A stretch of 64,000 nucleotides of DNA from Parafannyhessea umbonata (GCF_900105025.1 NZ_LT629759.1:992001-1056000); one strand, 5' to 3'. Shown: positions 26,226-37,328, numbered from the stretch's first letter. Notes: generated by a model not told the origin, from the letters alone. A program made the numbers and translations.

Positions 26226-27350
26226 CTAGAACACCAGCAGCTCGTCGCGGTGTATGACGGGCTGGCCGTCCTTCTCGGGCATGAAGCGCGCGATCACGTC
26301 AAGCCGGAGCCCATGCACGCGCCCGATGTCCTCCGAGGAGTATCGCGTGATGCCGCGCCCGATAAGCGCTCCTTCCGAAGATACGACGTTCACGACGTCG
26401 CCAGTCGAGAAGCGCCCCTCCGCGCTCGTGACGCCCACGGGAAGCACGGACGCGCCGCGCTCCAGGATGGCCCGGCTCGCGCCCGCGTCCAGGAGGACGG
26501 AACCGCGCGGCATCTCGGCGAGGCCGATCCAGAGCTTCCTGGCGCTCTCGTGCTGGACTCCCGCCGGCCCCTCGAACCTGGTGCCAAGCCTTTCTCCCTC
26601 GACGACGCGTCTGAAGGAGTCGCGCTCGCGACCGCGGCACACCACCATGGGAACGCCGGCCGCAATCATCGCGCGGGCCGCACGCACCTTGGACGCCATG
26701 CCGCCCGTACCGACGGCAGAGCCGGCGCCTCCCGCCATCGCGGATATCCTGGGCGTCACCTCCTCCACGCGCAAAACGAGGCGCGCCGTGGGATCATGTG
26801 CGGGGTTCGCGGTGTATAGCCCGTCGATGTCCGAAAGGATCACGTACAGGTCCGCGTTCAGCATCGCCGCGACGATGGCGCCAAGCATGTCGTTGTCGCC
26901 AAAGTTGATCTCTGTGAACGACACGGTGTCGTTCTCGTTCACCACGGGAACAGCTCCCAGCTCCAGCATCCTGCCCAGGGTGTTTCGGGCGTTCAGGTAG
27001 CCCTCGCGGTCCGTCAGGTCCCTACGGGTCAGAAGCACCTGGCCGCATGGCACGCCGCGGCGCGCGAGCTGTTCTGCGTACACCTCCGTGAGCGCGGCCT
27101 GACCGGCCGCGGCGCACGCCTGGCGGCCTGGCATGTCCGTCGGTCGGGCGTCCAAGCCCAGCCTCTCCATGCCGGCCGCGACGGCGCCGGAGGAAACGAT
27201 GACGACGTGGTAGCCCCGCTCCTGCAGGTCGGCCGCCTGGTCGCACAGCGACCCTATGAACGTACGGTCGGGACGCCCAGACTCGTCCACCAGCGTGGAC
27301 GAGCCCACCTTCACCACGATGACGTTTGGGGCCTCGAAGATGTCCTCCAT
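26226..27350 (-). CDS. proB: Glutamate 5-kinase with PUA domain
   Basis: First enzyme of proline synthesis (glutamate to glutamyl-5-phosphate). The amino-acid-kinase domain has VVKVGSSTLVDESG near residue 10, the NENDTVSF loop, FGDNDMLGAIVA and GTGGMASKVRAA. The C-terminal PUA domain is about residues 275-360. No proA is next to it: the gene sits between obgE and nadD, an arrangement common in actinobacteria. It starts two bases after obgE. Confidence 0.95.
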   Translation of the reverse strand: MEDIFEAPNVIVVKVGSSTLVDESGRPDRTFIGSLCDQAADLQERGYHVVIVSSGAVAAGMERLGLDARPTDMPGRQACAAAGQAALTEVYAEQLARRGVPCGQVLLTRRDLTDREGYLNARNTLGRMLELGAVPVVNENDTVSFTEINFGDNDMLGAIVAAMLNADLYVILSDIDGLYTANPAHDPTARLVLRVEEVTPRISAMAGGAGSAVGTGGMASKVRAARAMIAAGVPMVVCRGRERDSFRRVVEGERLGTRFEGPAGVQHESARKLWIGLAEMPRGSVLLDAGASRAILERGASVLPVGVTSAEGRFSTGDVVNVVSSEGALIGRGITRYSSEDIGRVHGLRLDVIARFMPEKDGQPVIHRDELLVF

Positions 27351-27352
27351 CC

Positions 27353-28922
<1,570 letters not shown>

Positions 28923-28944
28923 CATTCGCGTCTGTGTGCCGCAA

Positions 28945-29193
28945 CTAGGCGGTGCGGACGTGCACGTAGTGCTTCTTGCCCTTCACGAACTCGACGGTGC
29001 CGTCTGCGAGGGCGAACAGGGTGTCGTCCTTGCCGCGGCCGACGTTGTCGCCCGGGGTGATGTGCGTGCCGCGCTGGCGAACGATGATCTGGCCGGTCTT
29101 GACGGCCTGGCCGCCAAAGATCTTGGTGCCGAGGCGCTGGGCGTTGGAGTCGCGACCGTTACGGGAAGTACCCTGGCCTTTCTTGTGAGCCAT
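28945..29193 (-). CDS. rpmA: 50S ribosomal protein bL27
   Basis: Peptidyl-transferase-near protein. The 82 residues match L27: [22 protein letters not shown] at the N-terminus (no Firmicutes-type cleaved leader), [27 protein letters not shown]. The ATG has AGG upstream and the gene lies 48 bases after rplU. Confidence 0.97.
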   Translation of the reverse strand: MAHKKGQGTSRNGRDSNAQRLGTKIFGGQAVKTGQIIVRQRGTHITPGDNVGRGKDDTLFALADGTVEFVKGKKHYVHVRTA

Positions 29194-29241
29194 TCTGTTA
29201 CCTGCTCTCTACGTAGCTAAGAAAACTTGAAACTGTGAAGA

Positions 29242-29595
29242 CTACTCTGCGGCTTCCTCGGTAGAGGCAGACTTTGCGGCAGTCCTGGTGGTCGGCATGG
29301 AGGTGACCTGGAGCTTCGTCAGGTTCTGACGGTGACCCTTGGTGCGGTGATAGCGCTTGCGCTTCTTCAGCTTGAAGACGAGGACCTTCTCGCCCTTGAA
29401 CTGGTCGAGCACCTCGCAGGTGACCTTCTTCTTCGCGAGCGTGGCAGCGTCAACGACGGTCTTCTTGCCATCATTAAGCATGAGGACGTCAAGCTTGACC
29501 TTGTCGCCAGGCTGCGCGTCGAGCTTCTCGACATCGAAGATGTCGCCCTTGGCAACCTTATACTGCTTGCCACCAGTGGTAACGATTGCGTACAT
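29242..29595 (-). CDS. rplU: 50S ribosomal protein bL21 with C-terminal extension
   Basis: Residues 1-100 are L21 (MYAIVTTGGKQYKV, VLVFKLKKRKRYHRTKGHRQ). About 15 extra Ala/Thr/Glu residues end the 117-residue protein. A TTGACT-17-TAAGAT promoter lies upstream. First gene of rplU-rpmA. Confidence 0.97.
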   Translation of the reverse strand: MYAIVTTGGKQYKVAKGDIFDVEKLDAQPGDKVKLDVLMLNDGKKTVVDAATLAKKKVTCEVLDQFKGEKVLVFKLKKRKRYHRTKGHRQNLTKLQVTSMPTTRTAAKSASTEEAAE

Positions 29596-29636
29596 GTGTT
29601 AACCCTTCATTACTGGTTCTAGTGCAACAGCTGAAC

Positions 29637-29665
29637 ATCTTACTAGCGATGACCTGCAGAGTCAA
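29637..29665 (-). promoter_or_regulatory. Promoter of rplU-rpmA
   Basis: TTGACT (29660-29665) and TAAGAT (29637-29642) on the minus strand with 17-base spacing, about 42 bases before the rplU start. Confidence 0.75.
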
Positions 29666-29716
29666 CGGGGAAACATCGTTCACACGCAGAACACGCCTAG
29701 CACAGAATACCTGCGT

Positions 29717-30451
29717 TTAGGCGCCCCCGACGGCGCTTGGGAGCGGCTCCACGAGATTGCCATCTTCACCCTCGTGCCACTGCCCCACGCGGCACACGGA
29801 AAGCGTCGGACGGCCGGACAGCGCGACGTCGGCCGCAAGACGCTCCGTCGAAAACGCCGCGTCAAGCAGCACCTGCGGTCGCAGCGCGCCGTCGTTCGAG
29901 GAGCGCGTGGCGAGAAGGACGCGGAGTCCCTCCTCGCACGGCGTCACGTCCCATGAGACCAGCGCGCGGCCGAGGTCGATGGACTTGGGCTTCTCGCCCC
30001 TCATGTAGTGGAGCTCGCCCTTCTCCCTCAGCTCCCCGAGCGCCGCGTCGAGCGCGCGCGCCGACCGCGGGCCGCGCACCGTCACGTCCCAGTCCGCGCG
30101 GTTCACCCAGGCCTCGAGGGCAGGAAGCCGGCGCGACACGTATGCCGCGGCGTCTGGCGCAAGCCCGCGCGGCGTCGCGGCGCGCAGCATCTCTAGAGCG
30201 CTGGCGGGATCCGGGTGCTCCGTCACCATGAGGTCGTAGTACTCCCCCGTCGAGGACGCCCCCACGGGCAGCGCCTGCGAGAATTGGAGCCTGATGCGCC
30301 GCGCGAAGCCGTTGCCCACGGCAAACGGCACGCCGGAGCGCCTGATGGAGCGGTTGATGGTGCCAAGCACCTCGAGGTGGCCCAGGTAGGCCAGGCGCCC
30401 GTCCTTGCGATACCTCACGCGCAGCCGCGACTGGTTGCTAGTGTCTGCCAT
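29717..30451 (-). CDS. DUF2344 protein, partner of the radical SAM protein
   Basis: This matches the family (TIGR03936/DUF2344) that is often fused to the C-terminus of TIGR03960-type radical SAM proteins. Residues 8-40 (RLRVRYRKDGRLAYLGHLEV, then INRSIRRSGVP) are the conserved opening. Further on are RRIRLQFSQALPVGASSTGEYYD and ALPRG-like TPRGL. The function is unknown, though a link to RNA modification or ribosome assembly has been proposed for the fused forms. The ATG at 30449-30451 overlaps the end of the radical SAM gene by 14 bases, so the two are translationally coupled. Confidence 0.82.
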   Translation of the reverse strand: MADTSNQSRLRVRYRKDGRLAYLGHLEVLGTINRSIRRSGVPFAVGNGFARRIRLQFSQALPVGASSTGEYYDLMVTEHPDPASALEMLRAATPRGLAPDAAAYVSRRLPALEAWVNRADWDVTVRGPRSARALDAALGELREKGELHYMRGEKPKSIDLGRALVSWDVTPCEEGLRVLLATRSSNDGALRPQVLLDAAFSTERLAADVALSGRPTLSVCRVGQWHEGEDGNLVEPLPSAVGGA

Positions 30452-32324
30452 GCCTGTCCCCCACGATCGCGTTCTCAACACCGAGCTTCGGGCACACGCC
30501 GCAGCCCACGCAGCTCTCCCTCGTGCAGTCCGGCGTCGTCACGCCCTGCGTCGCACGGCGGTACTCGCGCCTCAGGAACCCCTGCGACACTGCCGGCGAC
30601 GTGTGCTCCCACGGCAGGCGCACGTCGAGCGGCGTGTCAGCGGAGGCGATCGCCTCCAGGTCCATGCCCACCTCGGCCGCCGCGGCCGTCCAGCGCTCGA
30701 ACGAGAACTGGTCCGTCCACGCGTCGAAGCGACAGCCGTGCCGCCACGCCGCGAGGATGAGGTCGAAGCCACGGCGCCCGACCTTCGAGAGCACGGCCTC
30801 GATGAGCGAGACCTCCGCGTCGTGATACGAGATCTTGATGGCATGGTCCGGGCACGTGCTCAAGAGCAGCTGCTGCCGTCTGCGCACCTCCTGGAGGTCG
30901 AGCTGGCCGCACCACTGGAACGGCGTGTACGCCTTCGGCACGAACACCGCGACGGAGATGGAAACGCTCACGCCACTCTTGGGCCCCCTGCCAACGACGC
31001 TTCGGCCTATCTCCAACACGCGGTCGGCGGTCTCGTTGATCGCCACGATGTCGTCGTCCGTCTCGGTCGGCAGGCCCATCATGAAGTACAGCTTCATACG
31101 GCGCCAACCGTTACGAAACGCGTTCTCGGCCGCGGTGTCTATGTCCTTCTCGGTCACGTTCTTGTTTATGACGTCGCGCAGGCGCTGGCTTCCGGCCTCC
31201 GGGGCGAACGTGAGGCCGCCGCGCTTTGACCCTCCCACCTCCGCCGCCATCTCGACGCCAAACGAGTCCAGGCGCTGCGACGGGATGGACACGCGCACGC
31301 CCGTTCCGCGGACGTCCTCGTTTAAGGTGTGCAGGATCTGCGCGCACTGCGAGTGGTCCGTCGTGGAGAGCGACGTGAGCGACACCTCGTCGTGCCCGGT
31401 GAGCGCAAGGCCCTCGCGCGCCGCGGCAACCACCTGCTCCGCCGGGCGCTCGCGCACCGGTCGGTACGTCATGCCCGCCTGGCAGAAGCGGCAGCCGCGC
31501 GCGCAGCCGCGCAGCACCTCCACGGCAAGGCGGTCCTGAACCACGTCCATGTACGGCACGATCCTCTGCGGTACGGGCTCCGTGGACGAGAAGTCCTGCA
31601 GGCTTCGCTTGTACACCACCGCGGGCGCGCCCGTCTGCGGCTTCGGGACGGCGTAGCCCCACTGCGTCGACGTGTCGTCCACGACGACGTCGTACAGGCT
31701 CGGCACGTACACGCCCTGAACGCGCGAGAGCTCGAGCAGTATGTCGCGCCTGGCCAGTCCCCTCGCGCGCGCGTCGCGCACGCACGAGCAGATCTCGACC
31801 ATGGCCTCCTCGCCGTCACCCAGAAGCACCGCGTCGAACATGGGCGAGACCGGCTCGCAGTTCCACACGGACGGTCCGCCCGCCACGACGATGGGGTCGT
31901 CCTGCGCACGCTCCTCCGCGCGAACGGGGATGCGCGAGAGGTCGAGCGCCTCAACGATGTTCGTGCACGCCATCTCGTGAGCGAGCGTGAATCCCACCAC
32001 GTCGAAGGACGCTATGGGAGAAGAGCTCTCCAGCGCAAGCAGCGGCACGTCCTTTGCGCGCATGAGGTCGGCCATGTCCACCCACGGCAGGTAGCCGCGC
32101 TCGCACGACATGCCCTCGACGCGGTTGATCGCCGTGTACAGGATGGAGAGCCCCATGTTGGGAAGGCCAACCTCGTACACGTCCGGGTACATGAGCACCA
32201 CGTGGAACGGGCCGTTCTGCTCCTCGATGGCGCCCCACTCGTGGTCGAGGTAGCGGGAGGGCTTCTCCACCTGTCCAAGCAGCGGCTCCAGCCGCGAATA
32301 CAGGTCTTCTCGCCTAAGCCTCAT
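30438..32324 (-). CDS. B12-binding-type radical SAM protein (TIGR03960 family)
   Basis: 628 residues. The N-terminal half resembles a cobalamin-binding-like domain (FHVVLMYPDVYEVGLPNMGLSI near residue 39). The radical SAM core begins VEVLRGCARGCRFCQAGM, with the CxxxCxxC cluster near residue 280. The C-terminus has an extra Cys cluster CTRESCVGCGVCPKLG that could hold a second 4Fe-4S centre. Only the TIGR03960 part is present; the usual fused C-terminal part is the next gene. The substrate is unknown. The ATG overlaps the upstream DUF697-like gene by 11 bases. Confidence 0.85.
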   Translation of the reverse strand: MRLRREDLYSRLEPLLGQVEKPSRYLDHEWGAIEEQNGPFHVVLMYPDVYEVGLPNMGLSILYTAINRVEGMSCERGYLPWVDMADLMRAKDVPLLALESSSPIASFDVVGFTLAHEMACTNIVEALDLSRIPVRAEERAQDDPIVVAGGPSVWNCEPVSPMFDAVLLGDGEEAMVEICSCVRDARARGLARRDILLELSRVQGVYVPSLYDVVVDDTSTQWGYAVPKPQTGAPAVVYKRSLQDFSSTEPVPQRIVPYMDVVQDRLAVEVLRGCARGCRFCQAGMTYRPVRERPAEQVVAAAREGLALTGHDEVSLTSLSTTDHSQCAQILHTLNEDVRGTGVRVSIPSQRLDSFGVEMAAEVGGSKRGGLTFAPEAGSQRLRDVINKNVTEKDIDTAAENAFRNGWRRMKLYFMMGLPTETDDDIVAINETADRVLEIGRSVVGRGPKSGVSVSISVAVFVPKAYTPFQWCGQLDLQEVRRRQQLLLSTCPDHAIKISYHDAEVSLIEAVLSKVGRRGFDLILAAWRHGCRFDAWTDQFSFERWTAAAAEVGMDLEAIASADTPLDVRLPWEHTSPAVSQGFLRREYRRATQGVTTPDCTRESCVGCGVCPKLGVENAIVGDRHGRH

Positions 32325-33402
32325 CGCATCCCCCAGATATCACCACGTAGCCGTCGTCGCGGCCGCCCCTGTCGTCTCGTCCCGCAGCCTCTCGCGGCGC
32401 CGGCAGCGTGCGACGTGCATCCCCCGTGCGCACGCGGTCCTCGCCCGGGCGCGCCGCAAAGCCCGCGCCCGCACGCGCGGCCGCGGCCTTCGCCGCGCGG
32501 CTCGCCACGCGCGACGCCGCGTCCACGACCGGCCCCACGCCGGAGTCCGCCACAAGGTCTCGCACGTCCGGCAGCGTGGGCGGGTCGTTGCGCAGGCGCG
32601 CGACAGCGCCCGTCGCGACGGTGCCCGCAAAGCCAACGGCCGCCTTCACGGCCCACTTCGGCACAGGCAGGACCTCCGTAGCGCGGCGGGCCACGGAGCG
32701 CCACGCAAACCCCGCCGCAATGACGGCGGCGACGTCCGCCGAGCTAGCAACGGACACGGGACGCCCACACGCCGCCGCGACGTCCAGCGCCAGCTTCGCC
32801 TGGCGCACCGTCATTATGGGGAAGTCCGCGCTCGGCAGCACCTGAACGGCTCCGACCGCCGCGTTCTCAAGCGCACTCGTCCTCACGAGCTCGCGCACCT
32901 TTTGGTCGCGGCAGAACGGGAAGCTCGCGGCAAAGGCTATGCCCTTCTCGCCCACGGCGCCCACCAGCCAGCTGGCGAGGTTTGCGCGCACCGCATCCGC
33001 GCCCGAGGCCGGAACGGCGCTCACCAGTGCGGCCACCTCCTCGGGAAGTTCTTTTGCACCCAGGTCCAGCACGGAGTCCACCACGACGCCCACGGGCACG
33101 CCGCAGCGGGCCAAGCCCTCCGCCACGCGCTCCGCGGCCGCTACGTGCGTGCCGGCCACCACCACGGCCACGTCCCAGCCCGGCGCGGGCGGCTCACACG
33201 CGGCAAGTGACTCCACACGTACCGTCGCCGTCGCCTGGCGCGGCATGAACGCGTCCTTCACCGCAAGGACCACGTCCCTCGCGGCGCTCGTGTCAACCAC
33301 CACAAGGACGCTCAGCGGCGCCGACCTTTCCTTCTCGCTCTTCTGACCGGCACGCAGGATGTCTGCGATGTCGCCCAGGGAAACCTTGCTCTTCTTGGGC
33401 AT
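32314..33402 (-). CDS. DUF697-like protein of unknown function
   Basis: 362 residues. Residues 30-150 look like an alpha/beta nucleotide-binding-type fold without a P-loop (SVLVVVDTSAARDVVLAVKDAF). Residues about 190-265 (LPSADFPIMTVRQAKLALDVAAACG, then AAGFAWRSVARRATEVLPVP) resemble DUF697, a hydrophobic domain often linked to GTPases. The C-terminal ~80 residues are Ala/Arg-rich, then Gly/Asp-rich and probably disordered. It sits between rodA and the radical SAM gene and overlaps the latter by 11 bases. The family assignment is from pattern memory and is tentative. Confidence 0.55.
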   Translation of the reverse strand: MPKKSKVSLGDIADILRAGQKSEKERSAPLSVLVVVDTSAARDVVLAVKDAFMPRQATATVRVESLAACEPPAPGWDVAVVVAGTHVAAAERVAEGLARCGVPVGVVVDSVLDLGAKELPEEVAALVSAVPASGADAVRANLASWLVGAVGEKGIAFAASFPFCRDQKVRELVRTSALENAAVGAVQVLPSADFPIMTVRQAKLALDVAAACGRPVSVASSADVAAVIAAGFAWRSVARRATEVLPVPKWAVKAAVGFAGTVATGAVARLRNDPPTLPDVRDLVADSGVGPVVDAASRVASRAAKAAAARAGAGFAARPGEDRVRTGDARRTLPAPREAAGRDDRGGRDDGYVVISGGCDEA

Positions 33403-33438
33403 AACCTCACCTCGCGGGCGTCGATTTCGAACGCGGCG

Positions 33439-34680
33439 CTACGCCGCCTTCGGCTTGTGGTGCCAGACGGACTGCACCATTCCCACCGCCGCTATCTGCA
33501 CGGACATCGAGGACGAGCCGTAGCTCACGAACGGCAGCGGGATGCCGGTGATGGGCATTATGCCTATGCACATGCCCACGTTCTGCAGAAGCTGGAACGA
33601 CCACATCGTAGCGCACCCCACGAGCACGAGCTTCCCAAACGGCGACTCGATCCTCATCGCGAGGAAGATGGTCGAGAATATGAGCGCCGCGAACAGCATC
33701 AGCAGCACCACGGAGCCCACGAAGCCAAATTCCTCGGCGAGAAGCGCGAAGACGAAGTCCGTGTGTGCCTCGGGAAGGAAGCCGCCGCCGGCCTGCGTCG
33801 CCTTGCCGATGCCCTTGCCGAACATCCCGCCGGATCCGACCGCGATCTTCGCCTGCTGGAGGTTGTAGCCGTTGCCGGAGGGGTCCACGGACGGGTCGGC
33901 GAACACGATGAGTCGGTTCAGCTGGTACTGCTTCAGCGGATGCGGCACGCCAGGCGTCATGGACATCACGACGACGAGCGTCGCGAGCGCCACGATGCCG
34001 GCTATGGTCACGATGACCCACGACCGCCTTGCGCCCGCGCAGATGATGATCGCGGCGCCGGTCACGAGGATGATGAGGCCCGTGCCCAGGTCGGGCTGCG
34101 TCAGGATGAGCAGAAACGGCACGCACAGGATGCCGCAGAGCTTCAGGTAGTCCCTCAGCGTGTCGACCTTGCCGTTGTACTGGGCGCCGAGCGCGGCCAT
34201 GAGGTAGATGGTCACGAGCTTCGCGAGCTCCGAGGGCTGGTACGTCATGCCAATTATCGGAATCTTGATCCAACCCGTCATGCCGAGGGCCGTATAGCTG
34301 AGCCCCGGCACCTTGGGCAGGAACATGAGGATCACGATCGTCACGAGCATGGCCGTCGTCATGTTCGCGAGCGCGCGGTAGTCGTAGCGCCATATGAGCA
34401 CCGCCATGATGACGCCGATCGCGATGCCCACGAGGTGCCTTGAGAACCTCGCGTCCGCGATGGAAAGCGAAGCGGACCAGATGACGATGGCGCCGTACAC
34501 CACCAGCAGGATCGCCGGGATGAGCTGCGGTATGTAGACCGAGCTGCGCGCGATGTTCCTGCCTGCGGACGGCCGGGGTGCCATCCCGCGACGGTTCATG
34601 ATGTGAGAGTAGAACGCCGAGAAGGAGCCAAGGCCCTTCTCGTTCACCTTCGCCCCCTCGGCGGAGTTCTTCTGGGCCAT
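33439..34680 (-). CDS. rodA: SEDS peptidoglycan glycosyltransferase RodA
   Basis: Polymerises glycan strands in the elongasome with PBP2. About ten membrane helices follow a ~48-residue cytoplasmic N-terminus. Conserved RodA residues are seen in MTYQPSELAKL, LTQPDLGTGLI, the extracellular loop with GNGYNLQQAKIAVGSGG, the HTDFVFALLAEEFGFVG motif and GIPLPFVSYGSSS. The ATG has GGGAGG upstream. It lies 12 bases after mrdA, the standard PBP2-RodA pair. Confidence 0.95.
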   Translation of the reverse strand: MAQKNSAEGAKVNEKGLGSFSAFYSHIMNRRGMAPRPSAGRNIARSSVYIPQLIPAILLVVYGAIVIWSASLSIADARFSRHLVGIAIGVIMAVLIWRYDYRALANMTTAMLVTIVILMFLPKVPGLSYTALGMTGWIKIPIIGMTYQPSELAKLVTIYLMAALGAQYNGKVDTLRDYLKLCGILCVPFLLILTQPDLGTGLIILVTGAAIIICAGARRSWVIVTIAGIVALATLVVVMSMTPGVPHPLKQYQLNRLIVFADPSVDPSGNGYNLQQAKIAVGSGGMFGKGIGKATQAGGGFLPEAHTDFVFALLAEEFGFVGSVVLLMLFAALIFSTIFLAMRIESPFGKLVLVGCATMWSFQLLQNVGMCIGIMPITGIPLPFVSYGSSSMSVQIAAVGMVQSVWHHKPKAA

Positions 34681-34692
34681 GTCGCCCCCTCC

Positions 34693-36726
34693 CTACTGAA
34701 CGCCGGAGCTGTCGACCGACGTCGCGGTGTCCGGCTGGTTGTAGATCTGACCAAGGATGTCTCTCACCACGTACATGGCGCCCTCGGAGCCATAGCCGCC
34801 ATACTCTATGACGGACGCCACGACGTACTTTGGATCATCGTACGGCGCATACGCGATGAACCATCCCGTCGGCTGCGACTTCGACGTCTGGGCGGAGCCT
34901 GTCTTGCCGGCGACGGTGACGGAGAGGTTCGTGAAGTGCTCCGTCTGCGCCTCGGACTCCTCATAGATCACGCCCTTCAGGCCGCGGTGGATCTCGTCCA
35001 TGTACGCCCGCTTCTCGGTCACCTTGCGCTCGACCTCGGGCTTGTACTTCACCACCGACCCGTCGCCGATGGGGCTCTTCACGTACCTCAGCACGTGCGG
35101 TCGATAGATCGTGCCGTCAAGCGATATGCCAGCGTACGCGCAGAGCATCTGCAGCGGCGTCACCAGCAGGTCGCCCTGGCCGATGACGAGGTTGGTCGTG
35201 TCACCGCCCTGCCACGTGCGCGCATCCTCGGACGAGGACGAGAAGTACTTCCACTTCCACTCGGGGGTCGGCACGCGGCCCGCGGACTCGCTCGGCAGGT
35301 CGATGCCCGTCTTCTTTCCCAGTCCCCACCGCTTGTACGTCTTCTGGAGCCCCTCCGGCTCCTTGGAGTAGAAGAACCCCTTGCCTATCTCGTAGAACAC
35401 GACGTCGCACGAGTACGTGATGCCGCTCTGGATGTTCACCGAGCCGTGGCCGCTGTGCTTCCAGCAGTACTGGCCGAAGCCCTTGCCAAAGCCGGTCCAG
35501 TAGCCGGAGCAGTAGTACGTCGAGCCCGTGTTCGCGATGCCATAGTTAAGCGCCGCGAACGCGGAGAGGGGCTTGATGGTGGATGCGGAGGGATATTGGC
35601 CCGCGATGGCGCGGTTCATGAGCGGGTAGTGGCTCTCGTCGGACGAGAGGCTCTTCCAGTCCTCGCTCGAGATGCCACCAACGAACACGTTCGGCGAGTA
35701 CGTGGGCGCGGACGCCATGGCGAGTATCTCGCCGTTCGTCACGTCCATCGCGATGGCACACCCCGCGTGGCAGTCCGTCCTGCCCATCTCGCGCAGCTTC
35801 TTTATGCGCTTCGCGAGCGACTCCTCCGCCGCACGCTGGATGTTCGCGTCCAGCGTCAGCACGACGTCCGAGCCGCTCCTCGGCTGCACGGAGCTGGAGT
35901 AGCTCAGTACGTTTCCCGCGGCGTCCACGTAAACCTTCTGCTCGCCCTTCACGCCCTGAAGAACGTTCTCGTACTCGTACTCCACGCCCGCCTGGCCTAC
36001 GACGTCGCCGGACGCGTACGATATCTTCGCGTCGTCGTCCTGCGTGCCGGACTTCTTCAGCTGCTCGGAGCTCACGGTCCCCGTGTACCCAAGGACATGC
36101 GCGGCAAGACTTCCCTGCGGATAGTGGCGCTGGGTCCTCTCCTCAACGCTGATGCCCTTGAACACGTACTGATGCTCGTCGATGAACGCGACGACACGGC
36201 GCGAAACGTCCACGGCGATGGGTCTCAGGCTCTGGGCCCCTCCCGTCGCGTCCTCTATCTTGCGCTTCACAGCCATCTCGGGCATGCCTATGAGGTTGCC
36301 CACGAGCTTCATCTCTATCGCGTCCCCAGCCACGTCGCTCTTCGCGACGACGGTGAGGCTCGCCCTGTTGTTCACGAGCTCGACGCCGTTCCTGTCCAGG
36401 ATGCGGCCGCGCGGCGCAGACGTGGAGATGGTCCTCGACCTGTTGGACTCCGCCTGCTGACTGTACTCGCCCGCTGAAACCAGCTGCATCGTCCAGAGTT
36501 TCGCCAGAAGCGCCGCGATAATCGAGCCGGAGAAGATGCCCAACCCGAAGAGCCTCGACTTGAAGCCGCCCTCCTTGGACATGTCGGAGCCGCCGGACGC
36601 CCTGGGAGCACCGCCGCCGATGTCGAACTTGAAGCGCGTCTCGCCCCTCCCAAACAGGAAGAACGCGACGAGAAGCGCTATGAGCACCAGCGCGAGGACG
36701 ATGATTATGATGACGATAGGATTCAA
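34693..36726 (-). CDS. mrdA: Penicillin-binding protein 2 (class B transpeptidase)
   Basis: Transpeptidase of the elongation machinery. The PBP dimerisation domain starts near residue 100 (APRGRILDRNGVELVNN). The transpeptidase has active-site STIK (in SASTIKPLS), the SCD motif (YSCDVVFYEIGKGF) and KTGSAQTS. The frame starts at TTG 36724-36726 with AGGG seven bases upstream and encodes an extra hydrophobic segment (about residues 3-25) before the usual membrane anchor (about 58-78). A start at Met50 (36579) would give a normal single-anchor PBP2 but lacks a good ribosome-binding site. It lies between mreD and rodA. Confidence 0.94.
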   Translation of the reverse strand: MNPIVIIIIVLALVLIALLVAFFLFGRGETRFKFDIGGGAPRASGGSDMSKEGGFKSRLFGLGIFSGSIIAALLAKLWTMQLVSAGEYSQQAESNRSRTISTSAPRGRILDRNGVELVNNRASLTVVAKSDVAGDAIEMKLVGNLIGMPEMAVKRKIEDATGGAQSLRPIAVDVSRRVVAFIDEHQYVFKGISVEERTQRHYPQGSLAAHVLGYTGTVSSEQLKKSGTQDDDAKISYASGDVVGQAGVEYEYENVLQGVKGEQKVYVDAAGNVLSYSSSVQPRSGSDVVLTLDANIQRAAEESLAKRIKKLREMGRTDCHAGCAIAMDVTNGEILAMASAPTYSPNVFVGGISSEDWKSLSSDESHYPLMNRAIAGQYPSASTIKPLSAFAALNYGIANTGSTYYCSGYWTGFGKGFGQYCWKHSGHGSVNIQSGITYSCDVVFYEIGKGFFYSKEPEGLQKTYKRWGLGKKTGIDLPSESAGRVPTPEWKWKYFSSSSEDARTWQGGDTTNLVIGQGDLLVTPLQMLCAYAGISLDGTIYRPHVLRYVKSPIGDGSVVKYKPEVERKVTEKRAYMDEIHRGLKGVIYEESEAQTEHFTNLSVTVAGKTGSAQTSKSQPTGWFIAYAPYDDPKYVVASVIEYGGYGSEGAMYVVRDILGQIYNQPDTATSVDSSGVQ

Positions 36727-36735
36727 ATCGCGACC

Positions 36736-37308
36736 CTATAGCTTGCCGAGGGTGTACTTTGGGCCATGCTTCGCATGACCCCCACGTGCACTCTTCCTAC
36801 CCAGGTCGAGCCCGCTTCCGCCCCCGTGGGAGTAAATGTACGCAAAAGGAACGAACGCGAGCACGGTCAGGAAGAGCGTCGGCAGCATCCTGAGCACGAT
36901 CACGTCGAACGCGGAGCTCGCCTGCCCCACAACGAGCATCGCCAGATGGTACGCCAGGCTCACGACCAAAGCGTGTATCGCGAAGAGAATGACGGACGGA
37001 CCCAGGTCCTCGGAGAGGCGGTTCCTGCACTCCATGCCCATCTGGAAGGACGATACGGTCAGGAGGAGCGCCATGAGACCGACCGGTCCCGTGGTCGAGA
37101 GGTCGAACACGAAGCCGGCGAGAAACCCGCATAACACGCCCGTTCGCCCACCGATCGTGAGGGCAACGACGGCGCTGAATATCAGCGCGAAGTTAATCCG
37201 GCCGTTGCCGATGCCGAAGTTCGGGGCAACGGCGAGCTGCAGCAAGAGGCATGCAAGCGCGAGCCAACCGATGCTCCTCTTGTTCTTGTTAGAGTCCTTG
37301 ACCTGCAT
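36736..37308 (-). CDS. mreD: Rod shape-determining protein MreD
   Basis: Integral membrane partner of MreC and PBP2. The 190 residues have about five or six hydrophobic helices, with the FLAGFVFDLSTTGPVGL region typical of MreD, and a polar Gly/Lys-rich C-terminus. It lies between mreC and mrdA with short spacing. Divergent in sequence as usual for MreD, so position supports the call. Confidence 0.88.
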   Translation of the reverse strand: MQVKDSNKNKRSIGWLALACLLLQLAVAPNFGIGNGRINFALIFSAVVALTIGGRTGVLCGFLAGFVFDLSTTGPVGLMALLLTVSSFQMGMECRNRLSEDLGPSVILFAIHALVVSLAYHLAMLVVGQASSAFDVIVLRMLPTLFLTVLAFVPFAYIYSHGGGSGLDLGRKSARGGHAKHGPKYTLGKL

Positions 37309-37328
37309 CCAGCGTCACCCCCATCGAC

